DNA from: JAXLVB01 sp046329195
Lineage (GTDB): Bacteria > Bacteroidota > Bacteroidia > Cytophagales > Spirosomataceae
DNA length: 64,000 nt
Reading direction: 5' to 3'
Assembly (NCBI GenBank): GCA_046329195.1
Contig: JAXLVB010000002.1
Location: 1,550,001 to 1,614,000, forward strand
Position 1 is the stretch's first letter; each line of letters starts with the position of its first letter. The notes under the pieces were generated by a model. The model searched no databases. It was given only the letters and a program-made list of their open reading frames with translations, and was not told the origin of the DNA. The position numbers were made by a program, and so were the translations under genes. Of the stretch, positions 35,478 to 44,309 are shown in pieces.

Positions 35478-35807
35478 GTTTTCCTTCTTTTTGGCTGAAA
35501 TTCTAATTTTACGATTAGAAAATAGTAGTATCAGCTACTTTAATACTTTTTCAATCTCCGAAATTCACTTCACGCCTAGCATGCCCCACAATGCTAAATT
35601 GAGTGTATTGGTATCTTTTTAAGTCTAAAATACTACCAGATTAAATCCAATTTTAGCGGTTGACCGATAATTTTTTGAGGTTCGCATCTTTTCCTACAAC
35701 CAAACACAAAGTTCTGCTACGTTTGTATCGTATTAGGTGGCCTTTCAGGAAGAAACAACCTCCAATTGTTCCACTCTTATCCATGTACTTTTTCAACATC
35801 ATTGCGC
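35478..35807 (+). other. Intergenic region of 330 bases before the beta-propeller gene
   Basis: No convincing gene. An AT-rich inverted repeat (TTCTAAT 35501-35507 / ATTAGAA 35514-35520) shortly after the HupE stop could be a weak terminator. TACGTTTG at 35718-35725 fits the -7 consensus, 83 bases before the next start, but without a TTG at the right distance. Confidence 0.4.
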
Positions 35808-36824
35808 ATGAGAACCTATTTTATCGCTTTAATGCAGGTATTACTACTCAACTGTGTAGCCTTTGGTCAAGAGCTACAATTAGTAAAAAGAACAACAATT
35901 GGCGGCGAAGGGGGCTGGGACTATCTGTTTGTAAGTAGCGAAGACCGCCGCTTGTATCTTTCCCATGCCAACCAAGTGGAAGTCTTGAATGTAGATACCC
36001 ACGAAAAAATGGGTACAATTCCTGATACAAAGGGGGTTCACGGTATTGTTGCTATTCCATCTCTCAACAAAGGCTTCATTACTTGTGGAAGGACGAATTC
36101 GGTTGTTGTCTTTGATATCAAAACCTTAGCTAAACTTTCAGAATTACCCACCGATGAAAATCCGGACGCTCTACTTTATGATCATTTTTCAAAGCGTGTA
36201 TTCGTATTTAATCATAAGGGAGGTAGTGTGACGGTTATTGACCCACAAGAGATGAGGGTAATTCAAACCATCAAACTAGGCGGTTCGGCTGCCGAGGCAG
36301 GGGTTTCTAACCAAAAGGGGTTAATTTTTGTTAATTTAGAAGACCTATCTGAGGTTGTAAGTTTTGATGCCAACACTTTAGAAATTAAAAATCGTTGGAA
36401 AGTAGCCCCCGGCGAAGAACCTACAGGTCTAGCTATCGACCTGAAAGACAACCGTTTGATTACGGTGTGCAAAAATAAAAAGATGATTATCCTTGACGCT
36501 ACTACTGGAAAGGTAATAGCTGAAGTTGGTATTGGTGAGCGTTGTGATGGAGTGGTGTTTGACCCTAAAACTAACTACGCTTACACCTCTAACGGCGAAG
36601 GTAGCATCTCGGTAGTACACAAGGTTTCTCCTTCTACCTTCGAATTGAAAGAAACTATCAAAACCGAAGTAGGCGCCAGAACGATTGCCATTGATAACAA
36701 AACACGGCATATTTTTACAATAACCGCCCAATTTGGTGAACCCCCTACCAAGACAGACGCCAATCCTAGACCAAGACCTCCCGTTTTGCCAAATACTTTT
36801 GCAGTCTTAGAGTTTGGTAAATAA
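35808..36824 (+). CDS. Exported YVTN-type beta-propeller protein
   Basis: A 338-residue protein with an N-terminal signal peptide (RTYFIALMQVLLLNCVAFGQ) and repeated blades of about 40-45 residues: DYLFVSSEDRRLYLSHANQV, then KGVHGIVAIPSLNKGFITCG, DALLYDHFSKRVFVFNHKGG, GLIFVNLEDLSEVVSFDANT, TGLAIDLKDNRLITVCKNK, GVVFDPKTNYAYTSNGEG and IAIDNKTRHIFTITAQFG. This is the YncE/YVTN seven-blade fold. The C-terminal region is Pro-rich (NPRPRPPVLPNTF). In Bacteroidota such proteins are periplasmic binding or metal-handling proteins of uncertain role. The start at 35808 is the one that gives a signal peptide. Confidence 0.85.
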   Translation: MRTYFIALMQVLLLNCVAFGQELQLVKRTTIGGEGGWDYLFVSSEDRRLYLSHANQVEVLNVDTHEKMGTIPDTKGVHGIVAIPSLNKGFITCGRTNSVVVFDIKTLAKLSELPTDENPDALLYDHFSKRVFVFNHKGGSVTVIDPQEMRVIQTIKLGGSAAEAGVSNQKGLIFVNLEDLSEVVSFDANTLEIKNRWKVAPGEEPTGLAIDLKDNRLITVCKNKKMIILDATTGKVIAEVGIGERCDGVVFDPKTNYAYTSNGEGSISVVHKVSPSTFELKETIKTEVGARTIAIDNKTRHIFTITAQFGEPPTKTDANPRPRPPVLPNTFAVLEFGK

Positions 36825-36906
36825 ATGCCACAATCCATGTTTCTCGCTTATTCATGTTAGGTCTTAAACACTCAACCATTTTGTATCCCCCTTATCTGCT
36901 TTCTTA

Positions 36907-37644
36907 ATGAAAAACAAAAATCTCATTAGTCTGACCATTGGTTTAAGTTTTTTGACCATAGCTGTTACTGGCTTGTTGTTGTATTTTAAACAAAAATCAC
37001 ACGCTGTTGAAATCACACACACCGTAATTGGATTGGTGTTTATTGGTTTTGCGATTTTCCACATCAAAAACAATTGGTCATCTATCAAGGGCTACACTTC
37101 TGAGCGCAGAACGGGCAAAATCCAAAAAGAATTTATCTGGGCAAGTATTATTGCTGTGGTAGTTGTGGTAGGCGGCTTAACAGAGGTCTTAGAACCCGTG
37201 GCCGAAGTCGGTAGAATTTTTGCTAAGGGTGGCAAAGGTGGGCGTCCACCTTTTGGAATCAGCCTTGCCGAAATCGAAACCAATAACACCAGTAGTGGCA
37301 AAAGCTTACAATTGGTTTTGGTCAAAAACAAAATCGGCGAAGAATCTGATATAGCCGTATGGGTAGAAGATACCAACAGCCACTATGTAGAAAGTCTATT
37401 AGTTAGTCCTAAATTTTCACCCGCCAACGACATCAAGGTCAATGCCGAGCGGCCTGTACCTCCCGGAAGTTTTATTTTAAATACGCATACATCAGCATCT
37501 TTGCCATTTGTGATTAAATTAGCCATCAAAAAAGGTGACAAAACCGAACTGTATCAAAGCAACGTTAGGACATTAGAAGGTGCTTATTCATTAAGTGGTG
37601 GCAACAAAGAATGGATAAAAACGGGCTTATTGAGCTTTAATTAA
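36907..37644 (+). CDS. DUF4405-containing membrane protein with extracytoplasmic C-terminal domain
   Basis: The 245-residue protein has two or three helices: 6-27 (LISLTIGLSFLTIAVTGLLL), 34-54 (with EITHTVIGLVFIGFAIFHIK) and 77-97. The paired His-containing helices fit DUF4405, a family related to haem-carrying membrane subunits; the His residues at about 32, 37 and 52 may bind haem or metal. Residues about 105-245 form a soluble Gly/Lys-led beta domain (KGGKGGRPPFG, then ISLAEIETNNTSSGKSLQLV), possibly a second binding domain. It lies between the beta-propeller gene and the second sensor kinase. Confidence 0.75.
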   Translation: MKNKNLISLTIGLSFLTIAVTGLLLYFKQKSHAVEITHTVIGLVFIGFAIFHIKNNWSSIKGYTSERRTGKIQKEFIWASIIAVVVVVGGLTEVLEPVAEVGRIFAKGGKGGRPPFGISLAEIETNNTSSGKSLQLVLVKNKIGEESDIAVWVEDTNSHYVESLLVSPKFSPANDIKVNAERPVPPGSFILNTHTSASLPFVIKLAIKKGDKTELYQSNVRTLEGAYSLSGGNKEWIKTGLLSFN

Positions 37645-37651
37645 GCATTTT

Positions 37652-38698
37652 ATGGATTTTCGCAACGATAACTGGCTCAACCGATACCGAATCCCGCTTC
37701 TGCATTTGATAGTATGGACGGTGCTGTTTTTGTTGCCTTATATTTATGCTTCACACGAACGGGCTGAGGGCGAGCACGACAGTGAACTGGAAGATAATTT
37801 TGTTTTACTCAACACCATTTTGAAGGTATTCTGGGTACTTTTGTTTTATTTAAACACCCAGCTTTTAATCCCCAAGTGGTTGTATCAAAAGCAATATTTT
37901 CTCTTCATAGTGTTTCAGTTTAGCGTCTTTGGGGGCATTTTGTTTGTGGACCATTTTTTGTTTGATTGGTTAAACATTAGTCGTCCCTTTCGCCTCGAAA
38001 ATGCCATCAAGCACAACATAAGCCCATTTTTGTTTACCTGCCTGACCAGCATTGCCTTTAAATCGGTTTGGGACAAGATTCAGGCCGATTATGCTGCTAA
38101 CGAACGCCAAAAAGAAACGTTACGTACCGAATTGTCGTTCTTGCGGTCACAAATTAGCCCGCATTTTTTGTTCAACGTCTTGAACAATATTGTGGCGATG
38201 GTTCGGCTTCAAAGCACTGAACTTGAAGCAACGGTGGTGAAGCTTTCTACCTTGCTCCAGTACATGCTTTATGAAACTGACGAAGAAAAAGTGCTACTCC
38301 TCAACGAAGTAGAGTATCTCGAAAGTTACATTGACTTACAAAGTCAGCGATTTGGCACTAAAATCCAGATTTTCAAAGACATCCACCTACAAGAAAATTG
38401 GCACCCCATCGAACCAATGCTGTTGATTCCATTTGTAGAGAATGCGTTTAAACACGGATACGGCTTGGTCGAAAATCCAGTGATTGACATCAAGTTGACC
38501 GCTCACGACAATCAGTTATTTTTTGAGGTAAGCAACAAATTTGTAGCCGATAATGGAACCAAGGATAAAGTATCAGGAATTGGCCTATTCAATGTGAGGC
38601 GTCGCCTTGAGTTGCTGTATCCAAACCGTCATCAGTTGCATATTGTTCAAGAAGATGGATGGTTTAAGGTTTCGTTACAACTCACGTTAAAACCATGA
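37652..38698 (+). CDS. LytS/YehU-type sensor histidine kinase (second system)
   Basis: A 348-residue kinase starting eight bases after the DUF4405 gene. Helices at about 15-32, 55-75, 82-108 and 122-138 are followed by a linker and the His_kinase domain: LRSQISPHFLFNVLNNI with phosphoacceptor His171, N-box LIPFVENAFKHGYG, and G-box SGIGLFNVRRRLELL. It overlaps the regulator gene by four bases. Its distance from the DUF4405 gene suggests that it senses a state of the same membrane module. Confidence 0.9.
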   Translation: MDFRNDNWLNRYRIPLLHLIVWTVLFLLPYIYASHERAEGEHDSELEDNFVLLNTILKVFWVLLFYLNTQLLIPKWLYQKQYFLFIVFQFSVFGGILFVDHFLFDWLNISRPFRLENAIKHNISPFLFTCLTSIAFKSVWDKIQADYAANERQKETLRTELSFLRSQISPHFLFNVLNNIVAMVRLQSTELEATVVKLSTLLQYMLYETDEEKVLLLNEVEYLESYIDLQSQRFGTKIQIFKDIHLQENWHPIEPMLLIPFVENAFKHGYGLVENPVIDIKLTAHDNQLFFEVSNKFVADNGTKDKVSGIGLFNVRRRLELLYPNRHQLHIVQEDGWFKVSLQLTLKP

Positions 38699-39405
38699 TC
38701 AACTGTATTGCCATAGACGACGAACCACTGGCGTTGCGACTGTTGCAAGACAACATTAGCAAGGTACCCTATTTGCAGTTGATTGCCACCTGCACCGATG
38801 CTTTTGAGGCCATGCAAGCTTTGAGTAATCAAAAAATCCACTTAATTTTTGCAGATATTCAGCTGCCTGGTTTGTCGGGTTTACAGTTGATAGATAGCCT
38901 CGAAAACCGTCCTATGGTCATTTTTATTACGGCTTATAAGCAATACGCCCTCGAAGGTTTTGATTTGGCCGTAGTTGATTACTTAGTAAAACCTGTGGCA
39001 TTGGAGCGTTTTTTTAAGGCTTGTAATCGAGCCAAAGACTTGTATGACTTGCGTCATGTCAAAACACAAGCCTCTTCAACACTGCCTCCAGACTACTTCT
39101 TTGTGCAGGCTGATTACAGCCAAGTAAAAGTTGTGTTTCAGGACATTAGCTTGATTGAGGGCCTTGGCGACTACATCAAAATCTACCTCAAAAGTACCAC
39201 TCGGCCACTGGTGGTACGTACCAGCATTAAGAGCATCGAAAATGAGTTGCCTGTGGGTAAATTCATCCGTATTCACAAGTCATTTTTGGTGGCTATTGCC
39301 GAGATTACAGCCATTCGCAAAAACAGCGTTTTCTTAGGTAATAAAGAATTTCCAATCGGTGAAACCTATCGAGAAAGCATTGAAAAATTGGTTCAAAAGG
39401 GATAA
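38695..39405 (+). CDS. LytTR-family response regulator (second system)
   Basis: A 236-residue protein with a receiver domain (IAIDDEPLALRLL, phospho-acceptor Asp54 in IFADIQLPG, Lys99 in DYLVKPV) and a LytTR domain from about 125 to 230 (YFFVQADYSQVKVVFQDISL to LGNKEFPIGETYRE). The next gene, 22 bases on, codes for a large outer-membrane protein and is the nearest likely target. Confidence 0.92.
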   Translation: MINCIAIDDEPLALRLLQDNISKVPYLQLIATCTDAFEAMQALSNQKIHLIFADIQLPGLSGLQLIDSLENRPMVIFITAYKQYALEGFDLAVVDYLVKPVALERFFKACNRAKDLYDLRHVKTQASSTLPPDYFFVQADYSQVKVVFQDISLIEGLGDYIKIYLKSTTRPLVVRTSIKSIENELPVGKFIRIHKSFLVAIAEITAIRKNSVFLGNKEFPIGETYRESIEKLVQKG

Positions 39406-39427
39406 TACCAACACTTCATTTTACAAC

Positions 39428-41839
39428 ATGATGATTACTCAACTGATAAAAAAAGGATACATTTTCCTGACATGCTGCCTACTAGGAACTACTGCACTTG
39501 CCCAGCAAGCAGGCCGTATCAGTGGCAACGTAGTGGACAACCACCAACCCGTTGAATTCGCTACCGTTACCCTTGCTAAACTACCTGATTCTACCAAAGT
39601 GCTCTATTATGTAGCCACTGATTCGTTAGGGAAATTCGATTTTGAAAAATTGGAAACAGGTCGTTATTTACTCAAAATCAGCTTAATTGGTTATCAACCC
39701 CTGGTTCAAGCGATTCAATTGAACAATGCTAATCAGGAAGTAATACTGGCCAACTTAGCCTTTCAGAGCGATAACAAAACCCTCAATGAAGTGGTGGTAA
39801 CAGCACAGAAAAAGCTCATCCAGAAAACAAACGAAGGTTTCATTGTCAATGCAGCAGCCAACCTAACCCAAGCAGGAGGCACCGCCACTGATTTACTCAA
39901 AAATACCCCTACTGTATCTGTAGATGCAGACGGAGGCATCACCTTGCGGGGCAAAACTCCGTTGATACTTGTCAATGGCCGGAACTCCAACCTGACTAAC
40001 ATGGACCAATTGCCCGCCAGTAGTATTGAGAGTATCGAAATCATTACCAATGCCTCGGCCAAGTACGATGCGAATGCCGAAAGCGGTATTATTAATATTG
40101 TTCTGAAAAAGAACAAAGCCGATGGCACCAATGGGGCGTTAGCATTGGGTGGCGGGGCAGGTTCACGCTACCGGGTGAACAGTTCGGCCCTACTGAATCA
40201 CAAATCGGGAAAATGGAATATTGGCTTGAACTATGACAATCGGTTTGCAGGGCGAACTCGTCTAATAGATGGTACTCGAACCAATTACAATTTGCCAGAT
40301 TCTTACTTTTTGAAACAAAATAGAAGTGACGAACGCTTCGAACAATTACAAAATTTGAAGTTGGCCATTGATTATCAACCCAATAAGGTCAGCAGTTTAT
40401 CTCTTGAAGTCATTGGCAACCTACGAGGTCAAGATAACGATGAGACCCTTTACAGTAATTTTTATCGCCAAACGAATACCTTTACTACTGGAAATGTAAG
40501 GCACTCTTTAGAATTACAAAGAGAAAAAGTAGTAGAAGGAGCTTTGAATTATAACCGAAAATTTGATAACCCTAAAAAATTACTTTCGGCCAGCCTAACC
40601 TCTTCTCTTGAAAAAGGTAGAGAGAATACCGACATTGATACCCAAGCCCTCAGCGAAGCCTCGACCCGTATCAACTCCCTTGCGTGGCAACGCACCCATA
40701 ACTATGAAGATGGGGTAATTTCTAATGCTAAGGTGGATTACACAATGCCTGTTGGGAGCCATAACTTATTAGATATAGGCTACAAAGGTATTTTTCGCTC
40801 CATCAAAACGGATTATGAAACTGCCGATTTGGTCAATGCCGCCTACATAATCAATACCGCAGCCAGTAATATTTTTGACTTTAGCGAGCAGGTTCATGCT
40901 ATTTATGCCCTGCTTCGCTCTAAAAACGAACACTCACCGTGGAATTATGAACTTGGTGTACGAGCCGAGCAAGTGGACAATAATGGACATACCCAGGACC
41001 AAACCACACAGTTTACCAACAGTTATCTGAAAATATTTCCAACCGCCAATTTAATTTATACTCTCAACGCAGAAACATTTTGGAAACTGAGCTATGGCAA
41101 ACGCATCAATCGCCCAGGTTTAGGACAACTAAATCCGTTTACTGATATTACCGATGCCTTGAACCCGCACAGTGGAAATCCTTACCTTAAACCAGAAATC
41201 ATCCATGCTTTTGAACTCGGTTTTAACAAAGAACATGGTGAATTTAGTTTTTCGACCAACCTTTTTTATCGTTATGCTCAAAACACCATACGGAATTTCT
41301 TTCAAGAGATTGGCAACGGCGTAGTACTCAACAAACCCATGAACATTGGGAGTTCTAATAGCGTTGGTTTAGAAAACGTAGTGGTTGGCAAAATCTCATC
41401 TTTTTATGATTTTAATGCCAGTGTGTCGCTGTTTCAACTCCAACTCAATGGTAGCAATATCCTGAGCGATGCCGTGCAAAGTTCGTTTAACTGGTTCGGA
41501 AAACTCATTAACAACTTTGTGGTTGGGAAAAGCGGAAAACTCCAGCTCATTGGCAATTATACCTCGGCTGCCACCACCCCACAAGGTCAGTTGATTCCAC
41601 TCTATTTTGCAGACTTGGGCTACCAACAAAAGCTGGGCAAGGGCAATGCTCGCTTGGGGCTGACGATAGTCGATTTGTTTAACACCCTAAAAAGTGGTTC
41701 CAAAAATTATACAACTGAGTTTGGCTCTGTTCGTAATTCCAAAGCCGATACCCGTGCCATCATGCTGACCTTTGCTTATTCGTTTAGGACAACGGTAAAA
41801 GACAAAATGCTCGAAAACAAATTTTCAAGAGAGTGGTAA
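39428..41839 (+). CDS. Outer-membrane beta-barrel protein, TonB-receptor-like (OMP_b-brl family)
   Basis: About 803 residues from the ATG at 39428. A signal peptide (GYIFLTCCLLGTTALAQ) is followed by a CarboxypepD_reg-like domain (RISGNVVDNHQPVEFATVTL to IGYQPLVQAIQL, about 30-110), a plug-like domain (GTATDLLKNTPTVSVDADGG, then LPASSIESIEIITNASAKYD, about 150-235) and about 550 residues of barrel strands up to the aromatic C-terminal IMLTFAYSFRTT. The classical TonB box is not evident. It lies 22 bases behind the second LytTR regulator, and a strong bidirectional terminator follows. Confidence 0.88.
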   Translation: MMITQLIKKGYIFLTCCLLGTTALAQQAGRISGNVVDNHQPVEFATVTLAKLPDSTKVLYYVATDSLGKFDFEKLETGRYLLKISLIGYQPLVQAIQLNNANQEVILANLAFQSDNKTLNEVVVTAQKKLIQKTNEGFIVNAAANLTQAGGTATDLLKNTPTVSVDADGGITLRGKTPLILVNGRNSNLTNMDQLPASSIESIEIITNASAKYDANAESGIINIVLKKNKADGTNGALALGGGAGSRYRVNSSALLNHKSGKWNIGLNYDNRFAGRTRLIDGTRTNYNLPDSYFLKQNRSDERFEQLQNLKLAIDYQPNKVSSLSLEVIGNLRGQDNDETLYSNFYRQTNTFTTGNVRHSLELQREKVVEGALNYNRKFDNPKKLLSASLTSSLEKGRENTDIDTQALSEASTRINSLAWQRTHNYEDGVISNAKVDYTMPVGSHNLLDIGYKGIFRSIKTDYETADLVNAAYIINTAASNIFDFSEQVHAIYALLRSKNEHSPWNYELGVRAEQVDNNGHTQDQTTQFTNSYLKIFPTANLIYTLNAETFWKLSYGKRINRPGLGQLNPFTDITDALNPHSGNPYLKPEIIHAFELGFNKEHGEFSFSTNLFYRYAQNTIRNFFQEIGNGVVLNKPMNIGSSNSVGLENVVVGKISSFYDFNASVSLFQLQLNGSNILSDAVQSSFNWFGKLINNFVVGKSGKLQLIGNYTSAATTPQGQLIPLYFADLGYQQKLGKGNARLGLTIVDLFNTLKSGSKNYTTEFGSVRNSKADTRAIMLTFAYSFRTTVKDKMLENKFSREW

Positions 41840-41858
41840 CAAAAAACTGCTACAAAAC

Positions 41859-41893
41859 AAAAAGCACAAAAGCCTACGGCTTTTGTGCTTTTT
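41859..41893. terminator. Bidirectional terminator between the outer-membrane protein and phnA-like genes
   Basis: The arms AAAAAGCACAAAAGCC (41859-41874) and GGCTTTTGTGCTTTTT (41878-41893) pair completely over 16 bases with a three-base loop, and A- and T-runs on the outer sides act for both strands. Confidence 0.85.
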
Positions 41894-41917
41894 GTTTGAA
41901 TTCCAAGTATATCACAT

Positions 41918-42268
41918 CTAAGCCTTACGCACAAACTCTGATTTGAGGCTCATAGCGCCAAAACCATCAATTTTACAATCAATGTTATGACCGCCGCCGC
42001 TATCATTGAGACGAATACCTTTGACTTTGGTTCCAGCCTTGATTGATTTTGGAGCACCTTTTACAGGCAAATCTTTAATAACCACCACTGTATCACCATC
42101 TTGTAATACATTTCCATTGGAGTCAAGCACTTGCAGCTCTGTAGCTTCAGCTTCTACCTCTTCAGGATTCCATTCATAAAAACATTCTGGGCAAACCAAA
42201 AGCGAATCATTAGGATAAGTGTATTCGCATTTACACTGAGGACAAGGAGGGTAATCGGTCATGAACAT
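41918..42268 (-). CDS. yjdM: PhnA/YjdM-like zinc-ribbon protein
   Basis: The 116-residue protein begins with a zinc ribbon (CPQC at 9-12 and CPECFYEW at 26-33) and continues with the PhnA domain: DSNGNVLQDGDTVVVIKDLP, then KGAPKSIKAGTKVKGIRLND. Such proteins occur widely; they were once thought to act in phosphonate use but the gene is not essential for that and the function is unknown. An alternative start lies two codons later. It is 39 bases downstream of the FAN1-like gene and may share its transcript. Confidence 0.9.
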   Translation of the reverse strand: MFMTDYPPCPQCKCEYTYPNDSLLVCPECFYEWNPEEVEAEATELQVLDSNGNVLQDGDTVVVIKDLPVKGAPKSIKAGTKVKGIRLNDSGGGHNIDCKIDGFGAMSLKSEFVRKA

Positions 42269-42307
42269 TGGATTTTAGCTACAAAAGTAGGCAAAAGGAA
42301 CTAGAAA

Positions 42308-44050
42308 CTAACCTTTTCTTTCGTCCGAAACCACCAGACCAGGAAGGTTTTGTTCCCACTCAATTCGTAACACTTTAGATTTGATACCTACTTCTTCAAA
42401 AAAATGCAACCAAAACAACTGCTGCGCCGAGAGGTTGTCGGTAGGAGATTTTACTTCAATGAATTCGTAGTCGGTTTCAGACCAAGTAAATAAGTCAGGG
42501 AAGCCACGGGTATTTTCTCGCATATTTTTCGCCATTTCGAGCATAACTTTGCCCAAAGCACCTGGGGGAAGTAACGCAAAAGCTACATTAGCTACCTCTC
42601 GTAAGCCTTCAAACCAATCAACCATCGGGTTAATAACGCCCATTTTTTCAGCAAATAACTCATCTAAATGGCGCTGTAAATCAGCAGGTTGCTGTAAGAG
42701 TTCGAGGCGTTCGACTAAACGATTCCGACGCTTTTCCCAAAACTGAGGCTTGTACAAATCGGAAGGAGAACGTTGAAGGGGATGATGAATGGCCAACGCT
42801 TCGGTATCAAAAATCACATCCCAAAACAGCAAGCCAAACAGACAACGCCAAAGATGGTTTTCCGCAAAAATGGCCATTCGGCCCTTCTCTAACATGTAGT
42901 GAATGGTACCCGCCTCAACTTGGTATTTCCAGTCTGTCGAAAGTACAATACTATCAGAACGTTGCAATTGAGCTGTCACTGATTTCTTGACCCGTTTTTT
43001 CTGTGCTTCGGCTTCAAGGCGATTCAAAAAATCAATCGCAAAAAACTTTTCTTCGGCGTTTTGAGGGTCTAGTAAGATTTGCTCGCATAAGGCACGGGCT
43101 TCGTCATTGTGCTTAGTTTTATAAAAAATCCTCACCTGACGTTCTCGTGAAGGAGGTTCGGTAGTAAGCCTAAAAATATCTAATGCTTTATCAAAAAGTT
43201 TTTGTCGCTCCAAAAAAGTTGCCAATCGTATGGTCAGGCGCTCGTAACTCGGCAAAGCGATTTCGCTGAGGTTGGGGCGATGCTGCTCTGTCCAGTCCAA
43301 AAACCAGTTATACAACTCAATAGGCTCTACCTCAGCCTCTTGCATCAAGTAAAAATCCTCTTTGGCTAGCGAAACTTTCAGGCGGTCTTCGGCTTCTTGA
43401 CGGCTCGCAAATTGCGCCACCAGTTTATCTTCGTCAAACTCTTGGTAGCGCATAATTCCCAAATCACGAATCACAAATTCGGTCATTTCGGCATGGCGAT
43501 TGCCAAAAAACAGAAATTTGAGCATCATGGTTTCTTGCTCAAAATTCACTTTGATGCACCCCACTGGATGGTTCTCTGTCACTTCTATCGCCTGAATGGC
43601 CTCAACGAGCTGCTCTACCGAAGTACTTTCCATCAGCCAGTCCATTACCTCTTCTTTTTTGAGGCTGTTTTTGCCTTTGGTATCTTGTTCTAACAACTTA
43701 GCCAGTTGTAGCAGTTCAGCTTTATTGAAAACAGATAGCACTTCAAAAATCCGAGAAGGGTAACTGGCAGATATCACTTCAACAAATTGATTATCAAGCA
43801 ATTCTTGCAAACTTTCTGAAATAGACGCTATCTCGACATATTTTAATTTTTGAGTACGAAAGAAGGCCCCACGCCGATTACTGAAACGGATAAAAAGACA
43901 TTGGGCATCTTCGGTGAGCGCTTCAAAACGATGAATAAATCCAAATTCCGCTTCGTTAAGAATAGGAGTGTATTTGTCCTTGACAAACCGAAGTAAATAC
44001 TGAAAGTACGTCAGGTAATATTTAGGAGGAAGTTCGATTCGTTCTGCCAT
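42308..44050 (-). CDS. FAN1-like nuclease with C-terminal VRR-NUC domain
   Basis: A 580-residue protein. The C-terminal VRR-NUC domain has the PD-(D/E)xK catalytic residues Asp519 (GFPDL), Glu532 and Lys534 (FIEVK), then SPTDNLSAQQ. The N-terminal part has a SAP-like region (LLQLAKLLEQDTKGK..LKKEEVMDWLM) and a helical, TPR-like middle (LATFLERQKLFDKALDIFRL, RIFYKTKHNDEARALCEQIL). This is the domain plan of FAN1, a structure-specific 5' flap nuclease that removes DNA interstrand cross-links; bacterial FAN1 (e.g. in Pseudomonas) has the same length. Whether it acts alone is unknown. Confidence 0.85.
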   Translation of the reverse strand: MAERIELPPKYYLTYFQYLLRFVKDKYTPILNEAEFGFIHRFEALTEDAQCLFIRFSNRRGAFFRTQKLKYVEIASISESLQELLDNQFVEVISASYPSRIFEVLSVFNKAELLQLAKLLEQDTKGKNSLKKEEVMDWLMESTSVEQLVEAIQAIEVTENHPVGCIKVNFEQETMMLKFLFFGNRHAEMTEFVIRDLGIMRYQEFDEDKLVAQFASRQEAEDRLKVSLAKEDFYLMQEAEVEPIELYNWFLDWTEQHRPNLSEIALPSYERLTIRLATFLERQKLFDKALDIFRLTTEPPSRERQVRIFYKTKHNDEARALCEQILLDPQNAEEKFFAIDFLNRLEAEAQKKRVKKSVTAQLQRSDSIVLSTDWKYQVEAGTIHYMLEKGRMAIFAENHLWRCLFGLLFWDVIFDTEALAIHHPLQRSPSDLYKPQFWEKRRNRLVERLELLQQPADLQRHLDELFAEKMGVINPMVDWFEGLREVANVAFALLPPGALGKVMLEMAKNMRENTRGFPDLFTWSETDYEFIEVKSPTDNLSAQQLFWLHFFEEVGIKSKVLRIEWEQNLPGLVVSDERKG

Positions 44051-44170
44051 AGACGAAGGTACATCTTTTCACTTGATTTTTATTGCTTGCCTTTATTGGG
44101 TATGAGATAAGTTTTTGTTAAAAATGAGATGATAAGAAAAACTATGCAAACTATATTTTGTTCAGCATTT

Positions 44171-44204
44171 TACCCTGACAAGGTTTGCAACCACTGTCAG
44201 GGTA
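44171..44204. repeat. Palindromic intergenic element
   Basis: TACCCTGACA (44171-44180) pairs perfectly with TGTCAGGGTA (44195-44204), with a 14-base loop that also contains a near-palindrome (AAGGTTTGCAACCACT). It stands between the FAN1-like gene start and the sorbosone-dehydrogenase gene end. The form is that of a REP-like dispersed palindrome, but only one copy is seen in the window. A T-run (ATTTTTGAG) follows on the plus strand. Confidence 0.5.
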
Positions 44205-44309
44205 TCGTATTTTTGAGAATGAAAATCCCTAATTCTTCGTTTTTTCCTACTTTTCCGACCAACTAATTGATTTTATTGTTTACTGGCTCGTCATTCCCTA
44301 TCCCCATCA

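Noticed and set aside
35660..35938. Open frame of 92 codons before the propeller gene
   Set aside because: It lacks similarity to known proteins, shows low-complexity basic composition and overlaps the propeller signal peptide in another frame.
39428..41839. SusC/SusD-type polysaccharide uptake locus
   Set aside because: There is no SusD-like lipoprotein after the receptor, no glycoside hydrolase near it, and the barrel is of the shorter OMP_b-brl type.
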